A DNA stretch of 10,049 bases from contig JAHEYM010000111.1 in assembly GCA_023251595.1 (NCBI GenBank), positions 1 to 10,049 on the forward strand. Direction: 5' to 3'. The notes beneath the pieces were generated by a model. It searched no databases. It was not told where the DNA came from and worked only from the letters and a program-made list of their open reading frames with translations. The DNA comes from Bacteroidota bacterium. Lineage in GTDB: Bacteria; Bacteroidota; Bacteroidia; AKYH767-A; JABDAW01. The position numbers and the translations under genes are program-made. Of this stretch, positions 1-5,778 are shown piece after piece (position 1 is the first letter of the stretch; the number at the start of each line of letters is the position of its first letter).

Positions 1-868
1 TTCTGATGACGAATAAATGGTGATTGCTATTATTATATTTTTCGAAATGCGGAAGAATGATATCGCCGGTATTTAAAAGTTTTTGCATATATATAGCTGC
101 AATTTCAGATCTTCTTGTGTTCCACTCGTCTAGATATTTCAGTTTCACATTTAAGACTGCTGCCTGAATTGTATCTAATCTTGCATTGCCTGCAAGAAAT
201 TTGTGATAATATTTGGTCGAAGACCCGTAATTCCTTAACAGGATTAATTTATTATATAAATTTTCATCATTTGTAGTAACAGCTCCGGCATCTCCATAAG
301 CACCCAGATTTTTTCCGGGATAAAAACTGAAACAACCCATCGTTCCTGATGCACCTGCACGAACACCACGCTGAGCAGAACCATGTGCCTGACACGCATC
401 TTCAACCACATACAATCCGTGTTTTTTTGCGAAAATATTTATTGCGTACATATCAGCCATTTGTCCCGCAAGATGCACAGGAATAATAGCTTTTGTTTTT
501 GAAGTTAATGCAGCTTCCAATAATGTAGTATCGAGTAATTGCGTAGACTTATTTACATCCACAAATTTCACATCTGCACCAAGATCGGAGATAACAAATG
601 CTGAAGAAAAATAAGAATTCGGAGTAGTGATTACTTCATCCCCCGGACCAATACCAAGCGCCTTGAGACTAAGTTTTAACGCAGAAGTTCCTGAATCAAC
701 TCCCACTGCGTATTTTGTGCCTGTATGTTTAGCAAAAGTTGATTCAAATTCTCCTAAAGCTTTCCCCAAAATAAAATCGCTACTGAGAAGCACACCTTCC
801 ATGGCTGTTTGAATTTCATTTTTGTAGCGAAGATATTGACGTAGAAGATCGACGAATTTGATGATCAT
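1..868 (-). CDS. DegT/DnrJ/EryC1/StrS-family PLP sugar aminotransferase (3' end cut by window edge)
   Basis: Predicted pyridoxal-phosphate enzyme that aminates a nucleotide-linked keto-sugar in the cytoplasm. The ATG at 868-866 opens a frame that stays open to base 1 (289 codons). The family usually has about 365-380 residues, so roughly 80 C-terminal residues lie outside. The N-terminus MIIKFVDLLRQY matches the usual family opening (I-x-F-x-D-L), which supports this start. Visible family features are the substrate/cofactor stretch GVDSGTSALKLSLKALGI (about 56-73), the pyridine-nitrogen aspartate in VVEDACQAHG (D157), the Schiff-base lysine in SFYPGKNLGAYGDAG (K186), and GNARLDTIQAAVL (about 227-239). 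It lies 70 bp downstream of the glycosyltransferase on the same strand, with no TAnnTTTG box in the gap, so co-transcription is likely. With the nearby hexapeptide acyltransferase it fits a WbpE/WbpD, FdtB/FdtC or QdtB/QdtC pairing that makes a 3-acylamino-3-deoxy sugar. Which nucleotide sugar is used cannot be decided here. Confidence 0.93.
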   Translation of the reverse strand, partial: MIIKFVDLLRQYLRYKNEIQTAMEGVLLSSDFILGKALGEFESTFAKHTGTKYAVGVDSGTSALKLSLKALGIGPGDEVITTPNSYFSSAFVISDLGADVKFVDVNKSTQLLDTTLLEAALTSKTKAIIPVHLAGQMADMYAINIFAKKHGLYVVEDACQAHGSAQRGVRAGASGTMGCFSFYPGKNLGAYGDAGAVTTNDENLYNKLILLRNYGSSTKYYHKFLAGNARLDTIQAAVLNVKLKYLDEWNTRRSEIAAIYMQKLLNTGDIILPHFEKYNNSNHHLFVIR

Positions 869-920
869 TGTATTTGGTTTTAAAATGGTTTTTGCATCCA
901 CATAGCTTTAATAATTTTGC

Positions 921-943
921 TGCGAAGACACAAAGGCGCTAAG
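921..943. repeat. fragment resembling a dispersed 'GCG-CCTTTG-GTCTTCG' intergenic repeat
   Basis: On the minus strand the gap between glycosyltransferase and aminotransferase begins with GCGCCTTTGTGTCTTCG. This resembles the short 'CTTAGCG(C)CTTTGCGTCTTTGCG' sequences scattered between genes in many Bacteroidota and other genomes. The resemblance is from memory of such repeats; only one copy is in the window. The TAG stop of the glycosyltransferase (941-939) falls inside the repeat-like sequence. Nothing else is recognisable in the 70-base gap (869-938). Confidence 0.4.
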
Positions 944-1634
944 TTTTGAAAATGAAAAATTTTATTACATCGCGGAAGGCTCTCCAGGCAGCTTTGAAGG
1001 AAGCGGCTGTTTGATTTCCATATTTTCTTGCCTGCATTGTTACAGGAAATTCGAAGAAAGTATATCCTGCTCTTTTTGCTTTAATAATTACTTCGGCCAA
1101 CATAAATACACCACCGTAATGTATGGTTACATCCTTTTCAAATATCGATCTTTTGTAAAGATGAATCCAATTATAATCTTTCAGATTTAACCCGAATAAA
1201 AATGAAATTAATTTCTGATAAACGGAAGAATTGATTTTCATCCTCGATGAATATCCCTCCCTGGCAACACGGTAACTTATTAATAAATCCGCTTTTCCGA
1301 TATGCGAAAGAAAGAGCGACAACAATTCGGAGTCGAGCGGATTATCTACCGGTGCAAACATAATATATTTCATTTTCGACAATTCGATTCCTTTCTTTAC
1401 AGCCGAACCAAAACCTCCATTGGGTTTGGAGAAAAATATTATATTTGAATTTGGAAGAAATTGTTTTTCGATAATTTCTTTTGTCCGGTCTCTGCTTCCG
1501 TCATCGATAATAATGAGTTCGAACGGAATTCCGCATTTATTCAGAACTTCAAGATTTATTGCAATAGCTTCTGCTATGCTTGCTTCTTCATTAAATGCAG
1601 GAACGATGAGAGAAAGAGAATCACTTACTTCCAT
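939..1634 (-). CDS. family 2 glycosyltransferase (DPM1/GT-A-like), soluble
   Basis: Predicted cytoplasmic GT-A glycosyltransferase of 231 residues, likely transferring a nucleotide-activated sugar to a lipid carrier or growing glycan. The N-terminal LSLIVPAFNEEASIAEAI (8-25) and IIIDDGSRDRT (41-51, acidic pair D44/D45) are the classical GT2 nucleotide-binding motifs. KPNGGFGSAVKKGIELSK (about 70-87) follows, as in dolichyl-phosphate-mannose-synthase-like enzymes. The usual DxD-type metal site is represented by APVDNPLD (94-101), with D97 followed by Asn. There is no membrane helix and no C-terminal GtrA-like domain, so it is shorter than bactoprenol glucosyltransferases. The ATG at 1634-1632 lies inside the end of the acyltransferase gene (14-bp overlap), suggesting translational coupling. 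The downstream neighbour is the sugar aminotransferase. Donor and acceptor are unknown. Confidence 0.92.
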   Translation of the reverse strand: MEVSDSLSLIVPAFNEEASIAEAIAINLEVLNKCGIPFELIIIDDGSRDRTKEIIEKQFLPNSNIIFFSKPNGGFGSAVKKGIELSKMKYIMFAPVDNPLDSELLSLFLSHIGKADLLISYRVAREGYSSRMKINSSVYQKLISFLFGLNLKDYNWIHLYKRSIFEKDVTIHYGGVFMLAEVIIKAKRAGYTFFEFPVTMQARKYGNQTAASFKAAWRAFRDVIKFFIFKT

Positions 1635-2127
1635 CCCTGTAACCTTTAATTCGCGCAGGATTTCCCATCACAATTGCATTTTCCGGCACATCTTTCGTTA
1701 CAACTGCTCCGGCACCGATTAATGCATGATCACCAATGCTGACCGGAAAGATTGTTGCATTAGAACCAATAATAACATGATTGCCGATGGTAGTACTTTT
1801 CCATTTTTCACGCTCATAATTTACGCGATGGTTTTTAAAATCGTCGTTAATAAACATTACACCATGTGCGATAAAGCAATCATCCCCGATTTTAACATCT
1901 GAACAAATAAAAGTGTGAGAACTTATTCGTGTGCGATTCCCTATTAAAGCTTCACTTTGTATTTCAACAAATGGACCAATCATTGAATCGTGACCGATTT
2001 TACACCCATATAAATTAGCATAATTCCAAATTACAGTTCTGTGACCGATTTCTACTCCTGCCTGAATTGTTATAAAATTGCCCAGTCGAACGCTTTCGTG
2101 AATAGTGGAAAGAATAATGTTATTCAT
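1621..2127 (-). CDS. left-handed beta-helix (hexapeptide repeat) sugar N-acyltransferase, WbpD/FdtC/QdtC-like
   Basis: A 168-residue protein built almost entirely of hexapeptide turns (for example IQAGVEIG, IGHDSMIGPFVEIQ, ALIGNRTRIS, VKIGDDCFIAHG, TTIGNHVIIGSNATI, IGDHALIGAGAVV). This is the LbH acyltransferase fold, usually a trimer using an acyl-CoA. The loop HGVMFINDDFKNHRV (88-102) and the terminal NPARIKGY (156-163) resemble acetyltransferases that N-acylate 3-amino sugars on nucleotide carriers. The expected partner is the DegT aminotransferase 0.75 kb downstream. A serine O-acetyltransferase or NeuD-like role is less likely, because NeuD carries an extra N-terminal domain and serine acetyltransferases have an alpha-helical one, both absent here. 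The ATG at 2127-2125 sits about 20 bases downstream of a candidate -7 box, so this is probably the first gene of the three-gene unit. Acyl donor and sugar remain unassigned. Confidence 0.9.
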   Translation of the reverse strand: MNNIILSTIHESVRLGNFITIQAGVEIGHRTVIWNYANLYGCKIGHDSMIGPFVEIQSEALIGNRTRISSHTFICSDVKIGDDCFIAHGVMFINDDFKNHRVNYEREKWKSTTIGNHVIIGSNATIFPVSIGDHALIGAGAVVTKDVPENAIVMGNPARIKGYRDGSK

Positions 2128-2147
2128 AAATGGAGTGATTCAGGGTG

Positions 2148-2155
2148 CAAAAATA
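2148..2155 (-). promoter_or_regulatory. candidate Bacteroidota -7 promoter element for the surface-sugar operon
   Basis: The minus strand reads TATTTTTGCA here, matching the Bacteroidota -7 consensus TAnnTTTG with the frequent CA extension. It lies about 20 bases before the acyltransferase ATG, implying a leader of roughly 14 bases. No good -33 TTG is visible at the usual spacing, so the call rests on the -7 box and its position. Confidence 0.5.
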
Positions 2156-2173
2156 CAAGAATTTGGAGACTTC

Positions 2174-2213
2174 TGCCCTCACCCTCGATCCCTCTCCCAA
2201 GGGAGAGGGAAGT
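2174..2213. repeat. dispersed-repeat-like element with a perfect 10-bp inverted repeat
   Basis: The arms TCCCTCTCCC (2189-2198) and GGGAGAGGGA (2201-2210) are perfect reverse complements separated by AA. They are preceded by CCCTCACCC. This composition (CCCTCACCC..CCCTCTCCC..GGGAGAGGG) resembles short intergenic repeats seen in many unrelated bacterial genomes. It starts one base beyond the TAA stop (2216-2214) of the smaller metallopeptidase and ends upstream of the sugar operon's -7 box. The RNA hairpin would be strong, but no U-tract follows on the minus strand, so it is not a canonical terminator; it could still cap the 3' end of the peptidase mRNA. Only one copy is in the window, so dispersed status is inferred. 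Confidence 0.6.
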
Positions 2214-3470
2214 TTACTTTTGTAGAATTAATTTCCTAATTACCAGGATATCTCCAAAACTGACTTTTGCAAAATAAATTCCGGATTCAAGGTCATTTAA
2301 AGAAATCTGAGCTTTCTGATTTTTAATACCGGAGAATTTAATTTCCCTCAATTTCTTTCCTTCCAAATTATAAATATCGACAATCATATCTTTACCATCA
2401 TAATTTGGTAAAGTAATAGAATAATCACAGGAAGATGGATTTGGATAAAATTGAATCTCGTTTGATAGGGCTTCTAAATTAGCTGTTGAATTAATCACAC
2501 AACTCAGGGATGTGCTAATCCAGGAACGGGTAAGCACAAGGGAGGCGTTCATGCGGTCGACCTGACCCGCAGAGAACATATTCATACATCGATCGTCGGT
2601 GTAATCCATAAAATCCATAAACAAATCCCCGTTTGGAGCATTTCCAGAACAATTGGTAACGTGTGGAAAAGTAGGACAGCCATAATTTGCCTGCAATTGT
2701 ATCGGTGTATCAGAAACATAATCATTTCCACAGTTTGAATCACCCCAGATGTGAATAAGATTCATCCAGTGACCAATTTCATGTGTGCAAGAACGACCTT
2801 TGTTATAAGTTGGATCGAGAGCACCGACGCCACGACCAAAACAAGTATATTTAATAACTACGCCATCAATGTTTGCAGGAAACCCGGGAAAAGATGAATA
2901 ACCCAGATAACCATTGCCGAGATTACAAACCCATATATTTAAATATTTATCGGCCGGCCACGCATTAATTCCTCCTAAGGAATCAAACTTAACTTTATCG
3001 TCATTGGTAAAGGCATCGACGTTGGTCTGAGTTCGTGTGATACCAGCCGTCCAATTTCCGTTTGGGTCTCTTTCAGCCATACAAAATTGAATTTGCGGCA
3101 CTCCAAGTATTGGCCAGAAAACACTGGGTGACCAACCCCTATCCGGATTGTTAAATGAATAATCTTCATTCAATACAGTGATTTCAGAAGCAATCTGCGC
3201 ATCAGAAATATTCTGGGCGGCTGTTTTGTAAACAACATGCACGACAACAGGGATGTAAAGGAAAGAGCGTAACTTCTCCCCATGATGCTCCTGAACCCAT
3301 TGTTGAGTTTGGGTTTCGATCGAGTTCATCCGATTTTCCAGAGAAGGAACTTCGGATTTCTTCCTTGCAAGATAGCTTGTCGTTCCACAATGATCGTCAA
3401 CTTGAGCGAAAACACTTCCCCCAAAAAACGCCAAATACAAAAGAGCCGAAATACTTTTTTTATAAATCAT
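2214..3470 (-). CDS. secreted M43B (pappalysin-family) zinc metallopeptidase with T9SS type A sorting domain
   Basis: Predicted secreted endopeptidase of 418 residues. Residues 1-22 are a signal peptide (basic start, hydrophobic core, cleavage after SVFA). Residues 23-65 form a short propeptide containing HCGT (C28), at the place of the cysteine-switch motif described for ulilysin/mirolysin-type pappalysins. The catalytic domain runs from about 66 to 325. It holds the metzincin zinc site HEIGHWMNLIH (H230, E231, H234, H240) and the Met-turn FMDFMDY (M288); Asn237 occupies the usual glycine position. Paired cysteines and DTP (254-256) are typical of the family. Residues from about 338, beginning EIQFYPNPSS and ending RKLILQK, are a T9SS type A sorting domain, so export across the outer membrane with removal of this domain is expected. 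It lies 30 bp downstream of a longer paralogue, with no TAnnTTTG box between them, and so is probably co-transcribed. Natural substrates are unknown. Confidence 0.95.
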   Translation of the reverse strand: MIYKKSISALLYLAFFGGSVFAQVDDHCGTTSYLARKKSEVPSLENRMNSIETQTQQWVQEHHGEKLRSFLYIPVVVHVVYKTAAQNISDAQIASEITVLNEDYSFNNPDRGWSPSVFWPILGVPQIQFCMAERDPNGNWTAGITRTQTNVDAFTNDDKVKFDSLGGINAWPADKYLNIWVCNLGNGYLGYSSFPGFPANIDGVVIKYTCFGRGVGALDPTYNKGRSCTHEIGHWMNLIHIWGDSNCGNDYVSDTPIQLQANYGCPTFPHVTNCSGNAPNGDLFMDFMDYTDDRCMNMFSAGQVDRMNASLVLTRSWISTSLSCVINSTANLEALSNEIQFYPNPSSCDYSITLPNYDGKDMIVDIYNLEGKKLREIKFSGIKNQKAQISLNDLESGIYFAKVSFGDILVIRKLILQK

Positions 3471-3500
3471 TCTTTCGTGTTTGGAAGCATCGAGTATTAA

Positions 3501-5636
3501 TTATTGTTTAGAAACTTTTCTGTTAAGTATATAGTCAGGCGTTGATATTCTGATGAAGAAAACGCCTGAATTAATTCCATCCAGATTCATACTGAAATTT
3601 CCATTCGTTGTAACACCGAGTTTTTGCATGATAATTGTTTGCCCTAAAACATTCACCAACTGAACAGTGACATTTTCCTCCTGAGGCAACTCAAATTTAA
3701 TATTCAATGCGTCAGTCGCAGGATTCGGGAACACTTCCAAAGAATTATCCGCTAATATCCGATTCATATCTGTGGTTGAAGTAATATTGATATCATCTAT
3801 ATACATATTATTTTCATAGTCAGTAATATTCCGGAATCTTATCATTGCATTACTTGATGAAATGTAAGGAGTCAGATCGACACTTTCCATTCTCCATTGA
3901 GCAGAAGTTGGAACAAACTCAGAAGCCTGATATGAAGGAGCTGCGGTCGTTACGAGATTTGTACCGTATTTGTTGTATATCTGCGTCCATGTATTACCAC
4001 AGTCCGTTGAAATAAAGAGTCTTAATGTGTCAGAAAAATTAGGGGTTGAGGTTGGATTAGTCCACAATCTGTAAGCGACCTGAAATGTAAGCAGGGCGGT
4101 GTTCGAACCCGACAAATTCAGGCCGGGCAGATTCAAATCGTCGAGCTGATTATTTGCATTATAGGTAGCATTATGCATGTAGGCAGATGCAGTACCTGTT
4201 CTGAAAGCTGCAGTTGTCCTGACCCAGGTTGTGGATGCGTCGGGATTGTTGAGAGTCCAATTTGTCGGAGGGAAGGTAGTCGGCTCGAAACCGTAAGCAA
4301 ATGGTAATGAAAGACCCGTTGCGCCAATTGTGAAAGTTGCGGTAGTTGTATCGTTGGAGGCTAGCATGTCTGTGCCCGCGTTTGGATTAGTTGTGTATCC
4401 TTTGAGAGTGTGAGCACCACCTGTAGCAGTTACGGTTGGAAACGTAACGTTAGCAGTTGCTCCAGACGCGAGACTACCCGTCCACGCTTGTGTAACAGGT
4501 GCACCTGCATCGATTTTATAATTTACTGTGCAACTCGTCAATGCGACGGTAGCGAAATTTTTTATCGTAAGAACCGGTGTAATCGTGGCGGTACATGCAC
4601 TTCCGGTTGGAGAAACCACCGCGGAAACACCTGCATCACGTGTGAGTGTGCTGACAGGAACACAACCTTGTGAACTGAGAATAGAAACCCTTGCACCATT
4701 CATTGTACTTTGAATCCGGGTTTTTTGTCCGTTGGTGAACATGTTCAAACAATTGTCATAAGAGTAATCCATGTAATTCATGAACATAACACCGGGACTT
4801 GTAGCCGTGCAGCCATCCGTTAATGGAAATCCGGGACAAGTTGTTGTAGCATCTGCCTGATTCGGGGTATCTGCCACCTGATCGCTTCCTGAACATGCAC
4901 CACCATCATCACCCCAAATATGATACAATGAGAACCAGTGACCTATTTCATGTGTTGCGGTTCTTCCTAAATCGTAAGGAGCCACAACGTTTCCCGTTCT
5001 GCCGAACGCAGAATAAAGCATTACTGTGCCATCTACGGCTGCCGGTCCGCCCGGGAAAGTACCATAACCCAAGAGACCACCTCCAAGATTGCATACCCAT
5101 ACATTCAAATAAGAGTTCCTATCCCAAGCATCATCGCCACCTTGAGATGTATACTTTACAGCATCGTTGGTACTGAAGCTTGTCGAAGTAGTTTGTCTCC
5201 GAACAATCCCTGTGGTTGCATTTCCATTCGGGTCGCGCACGGCGAGACAGAATTGCACACCGGTATTTACTGAAATAGAAGTCCACTGAGAAGGTGTTTG
5301 TGAGGCGTCTGCATTTGTTCTCCCATAATCTTCGTTCATCACATCGATTTGTGATAGTATCTGTGCATCCGAAATATTTTCAGCTGCTACTCTCCAAACA
5401 ACATGTACCACGGTCGGAATAGTTATCGTAGGACGTGTACCGCCAGGGTGAGTTCGTTCCCATTCCTGAGATTGAATTTCAGCCTTATCAAGTAACTTCC
5501 GATATTCCGGATTTGCCTGAACTTGTTGCTGAATATACTCTGTGGTCGCACAGCGTGTGTAAGTAGGAGGAGTTTGAGCCTGGACATTCAACAATAATGT
5601 GATAACCAACAAGGTACAGGTAAAGATTTTTTTCAT
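3501..5636 (-). CDS. large secreted M43B metallopeptidase with CARDB-like and jelly-roll-like domains plus T9SS type A sorting domain
   Basis: A 711-residue multidomain secreted protease, paralogue of the next gene downstream. It has a signal peptide at 1-20 (cut before QTPP) and a propeptide with RCAT (C29, candidate cysteine switch). The M43B catalytic domain (about 70-325) carries HEIGHWFSLYH (H229, E230, H233, H239; Ser236 at the metzincin glycine position) and the Met-turn MNYMDY (M289). A CARDB-like beta-sandwich (about 332-437) follows, with the typical stretch KIDAGAPVTQAWTGSLASG. Next is a jelly-roll/MAM-like module (about 444-620) with YGFEPTTFPPTNWTLNNPD and FRNITDYENNMYIDDINI. The last 78 or so residues (VFPNPATDALNIKF to NRKVSKQ) are a T9SS type A sorting domain. 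Shared catalytic-domain blocks such as RDPNGN, NISDAQI and WVCNLG show duplication with later domain gain or loss. The extra domains may bind sugar or protein surfaces (inferred). A candidate -7 box lies about 59 bases upstream. Confidence 0.95.
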   Translation of the reverse strand: MKKIFTCTLLVITLLLNVQAQTPPTYTRCATTEYIQQQVQANPEYRKLLDKAEIQSQEWERTHPGGTRPTITIPTVVHVVWRVAAENISDAQILSQIDVMNEDYGRTNADASQTPSQWTSISVNTGVQFCLAVRDPNGNATTGIVRRQTTSTSFSTNDAVKYTSQGGDDAWDRNSYLNVWVCNLGGGLLGYGTFPGGPAAVDGTVMLYSAFGRTGNVVAPYDLGRTATHEIGHWFSLYHIWGDDGGACSGSDQVADTPNQADATTTCPGFPLTDGCTATSPGVMFMNYMDYSYDNCLNMFTNGQKTRIQSTMNGARVSILSSQGCVPVSTLTRDAGVSAVVSPTGSACTATITPVLTIKNFATVALTSCTVNYKIDAGAPVTQAWTGSLASGATANVTFPTVTATGGAHTLKGYTTNPNAGTDMLASNDTTTATFTIGATGLSLPFAYGFEPTTFPPTNWTLNNPDASTTWVRTTAAFRTGTASAYMHNATYNANNQLDDLNLPGLNLSGSNTALLTFQVAYRLWTNPTSTPNFSDTLRLFISTDCGNTWTQIYNKYGTNLVTTAAPSYQASEFVPTSAQWRMESVDLTPYISSSNAMIRFRNITDYENNMYIDDINITSTTDMNRILADNSLEVFPNPATDALNIKFELPQEENVTVQLVNVLGQTIIMQKLGVTTNGNFSMNLDGINSGVFFIRISTPDYILNRKVSKQ

Positions 5637-5694
5637 GGGTCGAACTGATAATGTTTATAAATACATTAGTAGAGGGGGGTTCCTCATTTGCCCG

Positions 5695-5702
5695 CAAACT
5701 TA
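5695..5702 (-). promoter_or_regulatory. candidate Bacteroidota -7 promoter element for the tandem metallopeptidases
   Basis: The minus strand reads TAAGTTTG, a full match to TAnnTTTG, about 59 bases before the ATG of the larger peptidase. A TTG lies 25 bases upstream, which is longer than the usual spacing of about 19. The implied leader of about 50 bases contains a CCCCCC run bracketed by GAGG/CCTC. The rest of the 142-base gap (5637-5778) is AT-rich and holds no convincing terminator for the membrane-protein gene upstream. Confidence 0.45.
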
Positions 5703-5778
5703 CAATACTTTTTTTTGAAAATTACTACAATTGTTTAAGACTTTTCTTATTTTGTTGATAATTATTCTAAGAAAGCAG

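Noticed and set aside
627..812. Plus-strand 61-residue open frame at the left end
   Set aside because: It is antisense to the conserved N-terminal part of the aminotransferase.
1420..1722. Plus-strand 100-residue open frame across the glycosyltransferase/acyltransferase junction
   Set aside because: Both minus-strand genes it covers have clear family motifs; the plus-strand product shows none.
2189..2210. Intrinsic terminator for the peptidase transcript
   Set aside because: The hairpin is strong, but no U-tract follows it on the minus strand, so it is annotated as a repeat-like element instead.
4895..5176. Plus-strand open frame encoding a His-rich 93-residue peptide (MHHHHHP...)
   Set aside because: It lies wholly antisense to the M43B catalytic domain, has no family features, and its histidines come from the antisense of conserved protease codons around the zinc site.
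5669..5684. Riboswitch or regulatory hairpin in the peptidase leader (GAGG/CCTC around a C-run)
   Set aside because: The stem is only four base pairs and no known riboswitch core is recognisable.
5705..5778. Terminator after the membrane-protein gene
   Set aside because: Only an imperfect CTTTCTTA/TAAGAAAAG pairing with a long AT-rich loop and no proper U-tract is present.
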